A DNA stretch of 64,000 nt from Echinometra lucunter (taxonomy: Eukaryota > Echinodermata > Echinoidea > Camarodonta > Echinometridae), in the NCBI GenBank assembly GCA_029962745.1, contig CM057152.1, positions 25,400,766 to 25,464,765 on the forward strand, in the 5' to 3' direction. The notes under the pieces were generated by a model. The model saw nothing but the letters and a program-made list of their open reading frames with translations. It was not told the DNA's origin and searched no databases. Numbering within the stretch: position 1 is the first letter of the stretch; each line of letters begins with the position of its first letter. Below are positions 10,880 through 23,214 of this stretch, piece after piece. The position numbers and the translations under genes are program-made.

Positions 10880-12485
10880 GTCTGAAAAATACCTAAAAAC
10901 AACATACTAAAAATTAACAAAAATTGAAGTGGTGGATCAATGCCTAATTTGCATAAATTCAAAATGGCCGCCATTTCAGACTTCAGTAGACATGGTGAGG
11001 CACAGAGAACCTATTTTAGCCTATATCTCTAGATATGAGACACGTAGAGAGCTAATTTTAGTGTCTTTACCTATGTTTTCGGGGTCAAGAAACATGATTA
11101 TGGCATTATTACCAGCTTACAACACCTCCTTAACTCCTAATTTGCATAAATTTGCATAAAATTAGCCTTTTTAAAAATTCAAAATGGCTCCCAAGTTGCA
11201 TTTTAAAAACAAACCTCATCTGATACTCATGGAAAGTTAATTTCAATGCCCTTATATCCATCGTTTGGGGATGAAGACGATTTATAAGCATTACTTGCAA
11301 GGTATACATATCCACTGACTCTTAATTTGCATAAATTTGCATACAATTAACCCCCTTCCACATCTAAATGGCGGCCATTTCAGACCACATTAAACACGCA
11401 GAACATACTTTAGCCTATATCTCTACATCCGAGACACGTAGAAAGCTAATTTTAGTGTCTTTACCTATGTTTCTGGGGTCAAGGAACATGATTATGGCAT
11501 TATTACCAGCTTACAACTACTCCTTAACTCCTAATTTGCATAAATTTGCATAAAAATAGCCTTTCTGAAATTCAAAATGGCTGCCAAGTTGCATTTTAGC
11601 CTATATCTCTAGATCTGAGACACGTATAGAGCTAGTTTTAGTGCTTTTACCTATGTTTTGGGGGTCAGGGAAGGTGATTATGACATTATTACCAGCTTAC
11701 AACTACTCTTTAACTCCTAAATTGCATAAGTTTGCATAAAATTAACCTTTTTGTAACTCAAAATGGCTCCCGAATTGCATTTTAAAATTCTAACTCAATT
11801 GATACGCATGGAAAGGTAATTTCAGTATCCTTACCCAAGGTAAGGGGATGAAAGAGATTTATCATGGGATTGAGAGCAATTTGTAACTATCCACTGAAAA
11901 ATACCAAAAAAAAAAACATACTAAAAATTAACAAAAATTGAAGTGGTGGATCAATGCCTAATTTGCATAAATTCAAAATGGCCGCCATTTCAGACTTCAG
12001 TAGACATGGTGAGACACAGAGAACCTATTTTAGCCTATATCTCTAGATATGAGACACGTAGAGAGCTAATTTTAGTGTCTTTACCTATGTTTATGGGGTC
12101 AAGGAACATGATTAGGGCATTATTACCAGCTTACAACTACTCCTTAACTCCTAATTTGCATAAATTTGCATAAAATTAGCCTTTTTGAAACTCAAAATGG
12201 CTGCCAAGTTGCATTTTAAAATCAAAATCTCATCTGATACTCATAGAAAGTTAATTTCAGTGTCCTTATATCCATGGGTAGGGGATGAAGAAGATTTATC
12301 AGTATTACTAGCAAGTAACAAGTATCCACGGATGCTTAATTTGCATAAATTTGGATACAATTAACCCCTTTTCACTTCTAAATGGCGGCCATTTCAGACC
12401 ACATTAAACACGCAGAACATACTTTAGCCTATATCTCTACATCCGAGACACGTAGAAAGCTAATTTTGGTATCTTTACCTATGTT

Positions 12486-12518
<33 letters not shown>

Positions 12519-12815
12519 GGGGGGGGGGTGGTCTAGGAACATGATTATGGCATTATTATCACCTAATAACTACTCCTTAACTCCTAATTTGCATAAATGG
12601 GCATAAAATTAACCGTTTTCCAATTCAAAATGGCTGCCATGCTGCATATTTAACATTCTGTCTCATCTGATACTCACAGAAATTCAATATCAGTGTCCCT
12701 GTCCATGGTTAGAAGGGGATGAGGTATATTTAGCATCACTAGCAAGTTATAACTATCCACTGACTTTTAATTTGCATAAATTTGTATATAATTAACCCTT
12801 TAAATTAATAATGGC
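10880..12815 (+). repeat. Left arm: ~190-bp units within a ~1015-bp higher-order repeat
   Basis: Units carry the paired word ATTTGCATAAATTTGCATA, then AAAATGGC-type sequence, then AGCCTATATCTCTA and GAGACACGTAGA, then TTACCTATGTTT and AACATGATTATGGCATTA. Paired-word positions are near 11140, 11328, 11534, 12157, 12345, 12583 and 12770. The starting segment with GAAGTGGTGGATC recurs at about 10926 and 11940, giving a higher-order period of about 1013-1016 bases. One unit is interrupted by T30/G10 at 12487-12528. Short ORFs of 61-76 codons repeat with the units and are not genes. Confidence 0.9.
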
Positions 12816-12929
12816 TGCTTTATGGTCTGTCCAAGACCAATATAATATTGTTGGTGACACGTAATAAGTTTATTTTGGTGTTATTCTTGGGTGAAAGAAC
12901 TTGACTGTTAGATACAGCAACCTACTATA

Positions 12930-13458
12930 CCGGGTGTTCCAGAAAAAGCGGAACGATGGATTTTCGGTACTTTAACTTCAGAAAGTAGATAATCTTTTGA
13001 TTTAGTAGGTAAAGTATCTTCTACCAAAGAGAATGATATCAAGAGCATTAAATATGATGAAGTAATTTTGATTCTATGCCCGTTTCTTAAAATATTTAGA
13101 ATTTCGCGTGTTTTTCGCGACAGTTGAGAGCAGAATTGTGGGGGGGGGGGGGGGTGGGATGGCCTTTCATATGGCATGTGTAGTAGCATGTTTTGTTGCT
13201 GACATGCATCAGTGGACATCCCTCAATCATGAAAGGCCATCCCGACACAAAGCTACTCTCATCAGTCGCCAAAAATTTGAAATGACCGTATTTTAAGAAA
13301 TGGGCATAGCATACAAATTACTTTTCCAAGTTCAATGATCTTGGTATCATTTTCTTCCTTGGGCGATACTTATGTAAAAACGTTATCTACGTCTTGAAGG
13401 TAAAGTACTGAAAATCCACCGTTCCGCTTTTTTTTTGGGGGGGGGAGGGGACACCGGG
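12930..13458. mobile_element. Long-hairpin MITE nested in the foldback middle
   Basis: Almost the whole stretch is one inverted repeat. The left arm starts CCGGGTGTTCC and continues with AAAAAGCGGAACGATGGATT; the reverse complement of the right end reads CCCGGTGTCC and AAAAAGCGGAACGGTGGATT. Similarity continues for about 250 bases per arm (TATGCCCGTTTCTTAAAATA in both, then GGGATGGCCTTTCAT). The element is flanked by TATA on both sides, fitting a TA or TATA target duplication. Poly-G insertions at 13140-13154 and 13437-13446 interrupt the arms. No coding capacity. Confidence 0.85.
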
Positions 13459-16359
13459 TATATACTGTACTAGTCGGCTAGATAATTTACAAACCTAAGT
13501 ATTTCTTTGCGAAGATTTTTTTTTTCATTAATGATGATAATACTACTACTAATAATAACATTGGCTTCTTGCATAGCGCCCAGGTCCGTCATGTCTGACG
13601 GAGACGCTCATGGCGCTCCAAACATTATTACCCCGGTCATAGATTAGATTTGGGTTCCTATGTGGTTAATGAATATTTTCAGCTTTGTTGCATAACAACA
13701 ACTTTGAGCAAGTTTCATAATTTGCATTAATATATATAAATACAGGTTATGCCGGCCAAGACAACTTAAATGTATTATACATGTTATACGGAATGTGTAA
13801 AATGATCCCTGTATGTTAATTGTGTAAGTGCGGTGATATAGCATTTTAATCTAACTTAATAGTGCTGTTCATCTATAGTGAATTCAGCCTGTGATGAAAC
13901 GTAACAAGGTAAATTCATGTATGATACTTCCATAAAATATGAGTTTTGTTGAGGCCTATTAATTTTAAATATATTTTTGAAATTATAAGGAAGTCCCCTT
14001 CCACCATGCCCACGGTGTGAAGCTTTTTTCTTTTTCATTATGAAATTATGTGATTTGGTGCATACATTATATGCCGATTTGTATGTACTGTAAGGAGAAA
14101 TATTATGATTTTGTACTCTAATAACTATTTTGTAGTAATTGCAATATGTACCTCAGAAATATTGAATCAAGTATACACATGTTGCTAGCAAATTATATTC
14201 TACAATAATAGACAGTGCGCAGTACACTCACGTCAACAGTATACGCACAACAACCAATATGATATATTTTGGAGCTACAGTAAACTGAGCGACATGATAC
14301 GGAGCCCACCAGGTGACATGAGGAGAATAAATTCTCCATGGATTATTGTATTCCCTCAAAATAATCATTTTGTTCACTCTAACTGATCATTTCACTCCCT
14401 CCCAACATCACTGCCTTTCCTAATAACTTTTGTGATCCCTCCAAATAACTACTGTGTCCCCTTGCAATATTGTTGACAGCCGTTATATTGGGTGGGCGTG
14501 GATTTACTGTATAAGTACCATTATTTTGGGCAGGGGAATGACCTGTATTATCATCCCCCAATGATTCACGATTAAATATGACATGGCCCTTTTTAATCCC
14601 CTCAAAAGGCGAAATAAAGAAAGAAAATGGGGAAACAGTTAAAAGTAAACTCAATGAAGAAAACAGAAAACCCTGGGAGCGCTCACTCGTTTTGCTCGCT
14701 TTCATTTCACGTATCTCAACAGATGCCGGTTATGATCCTAATGAAAGGAAATCGGTACACATCTTGTCTTTCTAATGTTATACTAGGGAGTTGGAAGGGG
14801 AGATCTCCCTGGTTATACTATCCTTCTACTCATAAAATGTTTGTCAAATAATTGCACACACTTAGAAAGAAAAGTTGAGTGTTGCACCCTAAATGCAACA
14901 CTTGCAGCACCTTTCATGAAAAAGGTGCAAAGATGCATCATTTTGTATGTCTTGTTTGCTCCAGGAAGTGCCCATCTGCACCCTTAAAGATGCAACTTCG
15001 CGCCTTTAAGAATGCAGAAATTTTTGCATTCAAAAGGGTACAAATTTGCACCTTTCCTGAAGGGTACAACTCTAGCAACTGCACCTTAAAGGTACATTTT
15101 GCATCCTTAAGGGTGCATGGTTGTACCCTTAAAGGTGCAAAGTGCTTTAGGGTGCAAAGTTGTACTCATAAAGGAGCTCCCACTGTTCCATTTGAAGGGT
15201 GCAAAATTGAACCCGTTTTTTCTTAGTGCAAGGAGTCGAAGGGCATGACCTAAAACAGAAAAAAAAAAATTTCAAGAGAGTATCGCTTATACTTAATTGC
15301 CTATTAATGTCATACCAAATATGAGAAAGGAAAGTAAAAATACATTGCCAAGATAATGAGAATGAAGTAACAATACACTATAACCTGTTCTTATTATTTT
15401 AAAAACCAATTTTTCCTCGTTCTGCTCGCTCTTAAAGTATAAATATGGTCAAACACCAGGCACTCCTGTTCCCTCAGCAAGATGTCCGGATATTACAGTA
15501 GTTTTGCAGAGGTGTGCAAGTATTCTCGAATTCTGTGGGGGAGTGCGTCATACAGTCATCTAGTTTATTTAGGTAGAAGATTGTTTCTATCGCTTATAAA
15601 ACATGAAAACCGGGTGCCAAACAATTACCCAAATAGCCATATATTTGGCAATTAGGTGATCATATATTACATGTATTCAGATTTCTTTGAGGCCCATGGA
15701 AGAGTATAAATTTTTCTTTGCTTGCTGCGCTCTCTTGAATAACATTTAGACACACGATAGTATGGAGGGCAATTTGGACATGTACGCGAGTTGACTGAAT
15801 AGATAATTTACATACTTATAGACAGGCCTATGGTGCATTTTGAAGACAAAATTTATTTCTTCGCTTGCTTGGCTCGCTCGTCATATTTCTAATCGGGGTT
15901 ATATTGAACAGGAAAAAATAATTGGACCATTGAGGTGTTAGAATAGAGTTATATTTGAAAGGGAGGTGACCGATTATACCATTGAAGACAAAATGCTAGT
16001 TTTTCATCAAAATAGTGGTTTGTTTTTTTTTGTTTTTTTTAGTTTTAGTTGTTTGTTTTGTTTGTTTGTTTGTTGTTGTTGTTGTTGTTTTTTTTTTGGG
16101 GGGGGCGGTTAGCTCGTTTCGCTAGTTGGTTTAAAGAGTATGGTTTAGACAGTAACAAAGTGCCGAAAAGTCATAATTGGCAGTCAGGTTGCCGAAGTCC
16201 TCATATGTGAATTTGATGACAACCATTTGCCAGACCCTTTCCCAGCTTGGTCGCTTCCTCGCCAAGAATATTCCATAACTGGCAGTCAGAGAATATTCCA
16301 TCATCCCCAACCACGAACACAAATCAACACCCCTGCGGTGTTAATGCAAGGGAACACAA
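13459..16359. other. Single-copy middle of the foldback element
   Basis: No coding sequence recognised. At about 13560-13650 the words GCATAGCGCCCAGGTCCGTC and GACGGAGACGCTCATGGCGC, preceded by a TAATAA-type repeat, look like a fragment of a common marine-invertebrate interspersed repeat. A patch of GGTGCA words at 14880-15225 is listed separately. At 14690-14700, 15420 and 15840-15890 there are TTCGCTTGCT/GCTCGCTCG words also seen elsewhere (about 42010, 42230 and 44770). The end has T/G-rich simple sequence (16020-16110). Confidence 0.4.
14880..15225. repeat. GGGTGCAA/TTGCACCC word-rich element
   Basis: Over 15 variants of GGGTGCAA, AAGGTGCAA, TTGCACCTT and TGCACCCTTAAAG occur in both orientations at irregular spacing. 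The stretch is open for 115 codons on the + strand with a cysteine-rich translation, but the cysteines come from the repeated TGCA words. Similar sequences are interspersed in several animal genomes. Probably a short non-autonomous repeat. Confidence 0.7.
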
Positions 16360-19300
16360 CATGGCGGCCATTTTGAATTGGCTTAAGGGTGAATTTTATA
16401 CAAATGTATGCAAATTAGGAGTTAAGGAATAGTTGTAAGCTGTTAATAATGATATAAGCATGTTCCTTGGGTCCCTAAACATACGTAGAGACACTGAAAT
16501 CTATAGATGTATGCTAAATGGGTTTTGCTTGTCTACTGTAGTCAACATGGTGGCGCATAATCCTTAAGGATTATGTTTTCCCCTCATTTTCCCCCTTGTT
16601 TTCTTTCTCTCGCGTTTTTTGCGCCCCCTGAAAGTGCCACCCGGGGCACTTGCCCAACTTGCACCCCTAGATACGCCACTGATTTTATGCAAATTTATGC
16701 AAATTAAGAGTCAGTGGATAGTTGCTAGTAATCCTATGATAAACCTCTTTCATCCCCTACCCTTGGATAAGCAAAGTGAAATTAATTTTCTATGAGTATC
16801 AATTGAGGTAGAGTTTTAAAATGCAACTTGGCAGCCATTTTGAATGAGAAAAGGGCAAATCTTATGCAAATTTATGCAAATTAAGAGTCAGCAGATAGTT
16901 GCTAGTAATGCTGTGATAAATCTCTTTCATCCCCTAACCTTGGACACTGAAATTAACTTTCCATGAGTATCAATTGAGGTAGAGTTTCAAAATTCAACTT
17001 GGCAGCCATTTTTGAATTTTAAAAGGCTGATTTTATGCAAATATATGCAAATTAGTAGTAAAGGAGTAGTTGTAAGCTGGTAATAATGCCATAATTATGT
17101 TCCTTGACCTCGAAAACATAGGTAAAGATACAATAATTAGCTTCCTATGTGTCTCAGATCTATAGATATTGGTTAAAATAAGTTCTGCGTGTCTAATGTG
17201 GTCTAATATGGCGGCCATTTAAAAGTGAAAACAGGGTTAATTATATGCATATTTATGCAAATTAAGAGTCAGTGGATAGTTATAACTTGCTAGTAATAAT
17301 ACTATAACAATTTCCGCTCATCCCCTAACCATGGAAAATGACAATGAAATTAACATTACATGAGTATCATATGAGATAAAGGTTTAGATCATGCAAAATG
17401 GCAGCTAATTTGGTATGAAGAAGGCTAATTCTATGCAAATTTATGCAAATAAAGAGCTCAGGAGCCGCTGTAAGCCTGTAAGTATGCCACAATCATGATC
17501 CTTGGCCCCAAAACATGGGTAAAGACACTACATTTAGCTATCTTTGTGTCTCAGATCTAGAGGTATTGGCTAAATTATAAGTTCTGCATGACATTATGTA
17601 CTGTGGTCTGATAATGGCGGCCGTTTAAAAGTGAAAAGGAATTAATAATATGAAAATTTATGCAAATTTAGAGTCAGTGAAGAGTTATAACCTATTGCAA
17701 TGGTAAATCTTCTTCATCTTCTAACCATGGATAAGGACACCTACAACAATTTTCCATGAGAATCAGTTAAGATACAGGTTTAAACATGCAACATGGCAGA
17801 CATTTTGGATTTTAAAAAAGGATAATCTTAAGTAAATTCATGCATATTATTAGTAAAGGAATAGTTCTAAGCTGCTAATAATGCTATAAACATCTTCCTT
17901 GTCCGCCAAAACATAGGTAAGAACGCCAAAATGTGTTTTCTATTATTTTCTCTGATATCTGAAGATATAGGCTAAAATATTGTCTTTATAGCAGCAATTT
18001 GGAATTGTTAAGGATTAATAATAGGCAAATTTATGCAAATTAAGAGTTAGTGGATAATTATAACTTGCTAGTACTACTATAATAAATCTCCCTCATCCCC
18101 TTCTAACCATGGACAGGGACACTGATATTGACTTTCTATGAGTATCAGATGAGACAAAGTTTTAAGCATGCGGCACGGCAGCCATTTCGAATTGAAAAAA
18201 GGGGTTAATATTATGCATACTTATGCAAATTAGGAGATACCGTGGTGATATTGCCAGAATCATGTTCCTTGACCCCCCCCCCCCCCAACATAGGTAAAGA
18301 CACTAAATTTAGCTCTCTGTATGTCTCAGATCTAGAGATATAGGCTAAAATAGGTTATGCGTGTATACTGTGGTCTGCAATGGCGGCCATTTAGAAGTGA
18401 AAGGGGGTTAATTTTTATGCAAATTTATGCAAATTAAGAGTCAGTGGATAGTTGTAACTTGCTTAGTAATGCTGATAAATTTTCTTCATCCCCTACGCAC
18501 AGATATAAGAACACTGACATTAACTTTCCGTGAGTATCAATTGAGGAAGAGTTTTAAAATGCAACCTGGCAGCTATTTTGAATAAAAAACCCCCTAATTT
18601 TATGCAAATTTACGCAGATTAGGAGTTAAAGCGTAGTTGTCAGCTGGTAATAATGCCATAATCGTGTTCCTTGACCCCCAGAACATAGGTAAAGACACTA
18701 GAATTAGCTTTCTACCTGTCTCGTATCTAGAGATATAGGCTAAAGTAGGTTCTGCGTGTTCACTCTGATATGGCCGCCATTTAGAAGTGCAAAGGGGTTA
18801 ATTGTATGCAAATTTATGTAAATTGAGAATCAGTGAATAGTTACAAATTGCTCTCAATCCCATGATAAATCTCTTTCATCCCCTAACCTTGGGTAAGGAT
18901 ACTGAAATTAACTTTCCATGCGTATCAATTGAGTTAGAGTTTTGAAATGCAATTCGGGAGCCATTTTGAGTTTCAAAAAGGTTAATTTTATGCAAATTTA
19001 TGCAAATTAGGAGTTAAAGAGTAGTTGTAAGCTGGTAATAATGTCATAATTACCTTCCCTGACCCCGAAAACATAGGTAAAGGCACTAAAACTCGATCTA
19101 TACGTATTTCAGATCTAGAGATATAGGCTAAAATGCAACTTGGCAGCCATTTTGAATTTCAGAAAGGCTAATTTTATGCAAATTTATGCAAATTAGGAGT
19201 TAAGGAGTAGTTGTAAGCTGGTAATAATGCCATAATCATGTTCCTTGACCCCAGAAACATAGGTAAAGACACCAAAATTAGGTTTCTACGTGTCTTGGAT

Positions 19301-19830
19301 GTAGAGATATAGGCTAAAGTATGTTCTGCGTGTTTAATGTGGTCTGAAATGGCCACCATTTAGATGTGGAAGGGGGTTAATTGTATGCAAATTTATGCAA
19401 ATTAAGAGTCAGTGGATAGGTATAACTTGCTAGTAATGCTTATAAATCGTCTTCATCCCCAAACGATGGATATAAGGGCATTGAAATTAACTTTCCATGA
19501 GTATCAGATGAGATTTAGTTTTTAAAATGCAACTTGGGAGCCATTTTGAATTTTAAAAAGGCTAATTTTATGCAAATTTATGCAAATTAGGAGTTAAGGA
19601 GTAGTTGTAAGCTGGTAATAATGCCATAATCATGTTTCTTGACCCCGAAAACATAGGTAAAGACACTAAAATTAGCTCTCTACGTGTCTCATATCTAGAG
19701 ATATAGGCTAAAATAGGTTCTCTGTGTCTCACCATGTCTACTGAAGTCTGAAATGGCGGACATTTTGAATTTATGCAAATTAGGCATTGATCCACCACTT
19801 CAATTTTTGTTAATTTTTAGTATGTTGTTT
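16360..19830 (-). repeat. Right arm: about 17 units of ~190 bp in reverse orientation
   Basis: Reverse complement of the left-arm unit. The paired word TTATGCAAATTTATGCAAATTA recurs with a spacing mostly of 170-210 bases (near 16683, 16863, 17035, 17245, 17432, 17645, 18020, 18217, 18416, 18600, 18803, 18990, 19177, 19387, 19570 and 19772). GCAGCCATTTTGAAT or GGCGGCCATTT accompanies it. One unit near 16560-16680 carries foreign sequence (CTCATTTTCCCCCTTG and then GATACGCCACTG). The outermost units (19000-19830) match the left-arm units best; the inner ones are more diverged. Confidence 0.9.
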
Positions 19831-19929
19831 TTATGGCTATTCCAGATTATATGCAAGTGGAATCGTTTCTGTTGCAATTAGTTCTGGTTTTTTTCATATT
19901 TTGACTACTATTAGGGCTTATGGAAAAGT

Positions 19930-21092
19930 ATGTGCCAAATTTTATGAACATTGCTCAAAAAATGAGGAAGTAGTTTGATCCACAATATTTTTCTCTGACT
20001 TATTGCCATGATATGTTTTTACCATGGTGACACAGTCTCCGACACATTAGAAAAATATTTCTTCACATCTTCATCTTTAGGCCAATTTGTTTACCAAATT
20101 TTATGAGCATTGCTTGAAAAATGAGAAGTATTTCGATCCGCAATATTTTTCCACTCATTTATTGCAGTAGTATGCCATTACCATGGAACGCAGTTTCCGG
20201 CACATTCCAAAAATGTGTCTTGCTCATATTCATCTCAAAACCAATGTGTGTGCCGAATTTCATGAGCATTGCTCGAAAAATGAGGACGTAGTTAGATTGC
20301 AATATTTTCCCCTGATTTATTGCAGTAATATGCCATTACCTTGACAGTGCAGTTTCCAACACATTAAAACTGCATCTTGCACATCCCAAGAGCAATGTGT
20401 GTGACAATTTTAATGAGCATTGCTCAAAAAATGAGGAAGTAGTTTGATTTGCAAGATTTTCCCCTGATTTATTGCAATAATATGCTGTTCCCAGTCCAAC
20501 CCAGTTTCCGACACATTAAAAAATGTGATTTGAACATCTTCAACCCAAGACCAATGTGTATGCCGAATTTCATGAGCACTGCTCGAAAAATGAGGAAGTA
20601 GTTTGACCCGCAAGATTTCCCCGATTTATTGCAATAATATGCCATTACCATGGCAACGCAGTTTCGAACACAGTCAAAAAAGGTATCTTGCTCATCTTCA
20701 TCCCCAAACCAATATGTGTGCTGAATTTCATAAGCATTGCTTGAAAAATGAGGACAAAGTTAGATCCGCAAGATTTTCCCGGATTTATTGCAATAATATG
20801 CAGTTTCCGACACATTAAAAAATGTGTCTAGTACATTTTCAACAAAGACCAATGTGTGTGACAAATTTCATGAGCATTGCTTGAAAAATGAGGAAGTACT
20901 TTGATTCGCAAGATTTTCCCCTGAGTTATTGTAATAATATGCCATTACTATGGCAGCACAGTTTCTGACACATTAAAAATTGTGTCTTGCACATCTTCAA
21001 CCCAAGACAAAAGTGTTTGCCGAAATTCAATAGCGTTGCTTGAAAAATTAGAAAATATTTCGATCTGCAAAATTTGCAATGGCGCGACTGCC
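19930..21092 (+). repeat. Tandem array of about eight ~158-bp units
   Basis: The word GAGCATTGCTNGAAAAATGAGGA recurs near 19945, 20105, 20264, 20415, 20574, 20732, 20872 and 21032. Spacings are about 160, 159, 151, 159, 158, 140 and 160. Each unit contains a TTTGATCCGCAAGATTTTCC-like run, TTTATTGCAATAATATGCC, ACCATGGCAACGCAGTTTCC, ACACATTAAAAA and a CAATGTGTGTG word. The array abuts the right end of the foldback element and ends in a hairpin-like CCCCCCTTCAAACTTCGTTT and GGCAGGGGGG (21124-21152). No coding sense. Confidence 0.92.
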
Positions 21093-21152
21093 TGTCCGCC
21101 CGACAGTACGCTGATTCCTATACCCCCCTTCAAACTTCGTTTGGCAGGGGGG

Positions 21153-23214
21153 CATAAAGAGTGAGACAACAAGAAGCAAGGGAGAATGAGAGCACAGGAA
21201 AAAAAAAAACGAAAAAAAAGAAAACACGCGAACTACAAGACAAAAAAAGACACCAAAATGGAAGACAAAAAAGTAGTTGTGCAAGTATATCTGTGCCACC
21301 AATGTCCTTTACCATGAGAGGCCTTTTTTCCTACTCGCGGGTCGACAACTTTTAACCACTTTTCTTGGTCCCAAGTAATTTGTTTCAACAAGGATTTATT
21401 GAGGGTATTTTTTGTGCTGGTAATACCGATGTAATGGGTGTTTAAAGTTGATATAAGAAAACGATCACAAATATTGAGATAATCACATAAATGGAAAGCT
21501 TTCAACCCCCCAAATAACACTGAGTGGCATTCAACCACAGAACAAGTTCAGAATGGTGAATTTAAGCGACTAAACTTCACCAAAATCTCGAAGTCAGAAA
21601 TGCCGGGTCGCATGCAGAAACCTAGGTGCTCGGTCGTGACGTCACGAGGGGGATTGCATGAATAGTAAATGTCAGACGGGTTTCGTTGGTGTGCAGGATC
21701 AATTATGTGAATCGTTAATTCCTAGAACTATGATCATACTTATCATTCATGTGTGTGAATGCCTCAAAAGGATGCAGTACCCCTATAAAAACAGCAAAAT
21801 ATGAATTTGATATAATAGAGATTTCCAGCAGCTGACGACGTCGTAGTTGAACGATATTCATCCGCGAGTGATGCGGCTCCTGCCTGAACGTTCTTGCAGA
21901 GACCGGATTCTCCACTGGAAGACCAGCCGCCTACGCCCGGTGGTGGATTGATGGATATTGCGCTGGCATACAAACGCCAGTACATACACACCTTGGTACA
22001 CACCATAGGTACACACAAATATACACACGCCTGCGCTTTGGTACGAACGGCCGGATCCACTTTCCAGAGCTCGTAATCTCACCAAATTCAACACACTCCC
22101 CCCAAAATAATGGTGAAAATATCAACTAATTTCGCATTGTTAGCATGCATATGTCATAATTCTAAACCAGATAATTGATGTTCACACTATGATCTATAAG
22201 GAGAAGGAAAAGAATTGACCACAGAGTTCTGAATTATATGACTTTTCAGCCTTTGGAAAAAAAAAGCAGAAATCTCTCTGTCTCGCTGCACATGTTTTGT
22301 ATGGAACATCCGGGTACGTAAATATACATTTACCCCCTCCTGATGTCACGAATAGTGGACAAGTTTCGTGATTGGTTTTGCCGGCTGTCTGAGGAGGCTA
22401 TTTATTGACACTTCAGTTGAGGATATCCAGGAGCCAGAAGATTTTTGTGATTTGCTATGTGAATAAACAACTTATGAATGACATAATGCTTTGCGTAGAT
22501 ACCAAATTCATGGACATTTATTGCCTTCTTATATCTTCTTTACAAAAAAAAAGTAACCCAACTTAAATTTTTTTTTTTTGCAAGTGAACCACCTGTGATT
22601 CTGCACAAAATTTTCAAAATAATGATGTTCAGTGATGCATGACCCTGGAAACCTAAACAAGGTTACAGGTACATGTACCATTGTTAAGCAAATGAATTAC
22701 TCTTTTGTGAATGTGATGTGAAATTCTCATGTTTCACAATGCATGCGCCACCAATATCCTTTATCATGAGAGCCTTTTTCCAAGATAGCAGACACCGCGA
22801 GTGAGAGTTGACCACTTGAAGAAATATTAAACTGACTGAGAGATTCCAAGCACAGGGAAGAAGAAGGATAAGTTAGTAGAACTAGAGCGCAGAGAAAAGA
22901 TGAAGTGGTAGAAGTCAAAAGGTGACTAGTGCAAGGTGTTGATAATACTGTAATTTTTGTTGTCGACCCATCTTGCGGTACGGTGACTGTCGCAACTGAA
23001 CCAAATGAGGGCGCAAGGATTGTGAAATGCGAAAATTTAGTACTGGTAAATACGTAATCCATTTGCAGGAATTTTTCAAAGCTGAGTTTACTTTTTTTTC
23101 TTAACACCAAGTATTTCTGTGCAGGTAGTGATATTGTAAATGATGGCCACAGTAAAAGTTGCATCTTTGGTATAAAGATTATTTGTTGTACACTTATGTT
23201 TTATTGGGTTCTAG
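21153..23214. other. Intronic, two diverged copies of a short repeat
   Basis: No exon recognised. The words CACCAATGTCCTTTACCATGA at 21296-21316 and CACCAATATCCTTTATCATGA at 22749-22769, each followed by GAG(A)GCCTTTTT and then a GACCACTT-like stretch, show two copies of an interspersed repeat. A G+C-richer patch with TGACGTCACG lies at 21590-22080. ORFs of 60-145 codons here resemble nothing I know. Confidence 0.35.

Larger units (their letters stand above)
10803..19911. mobile_element. 9-kb foldback-type element with long repeat-built arms
   Basis: The two ends are inverted copies. From 10803 inward and from 19911 inward (reverse complement) both read GTCAAAATA, an A run, AGAACTAATTGCAA, GATTCCACTTGCATAT, AACATACTAAAAATTAAC, AAAAATTGAAGTGGTGGATC and CTTCAGTAGACATGGTGAG. 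Inside these ends, each arm consists of many ~190-bp units in opposite orientation (left 10880-12815, right 16360-19830). The middle (12816-16359) is single-copy with nested small elements. No transposase is visible. Foldback elements with long modular inverted repeats were described in sea urchins as TU elements; whether this is related is not known. It could also be two separate satellite arrays in inverted orientation, but the shared outer ends argue for one unit. Confidence 0.75.

Noticed and set aside
14879..15226. Cysteine-rich secreted protein ORF
   Set aside because: The cysteines come from the repeated TGCA words of a non-coding repeat in both orientations; no signal peptide or splice context.
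22727..23164. A 145-codon minus-strand gene
   Set aside because: Serine/threonine/leucine-rich translation without domain resemblance, overlapping an interspersed repeat and ending just before an ESF1 exon.
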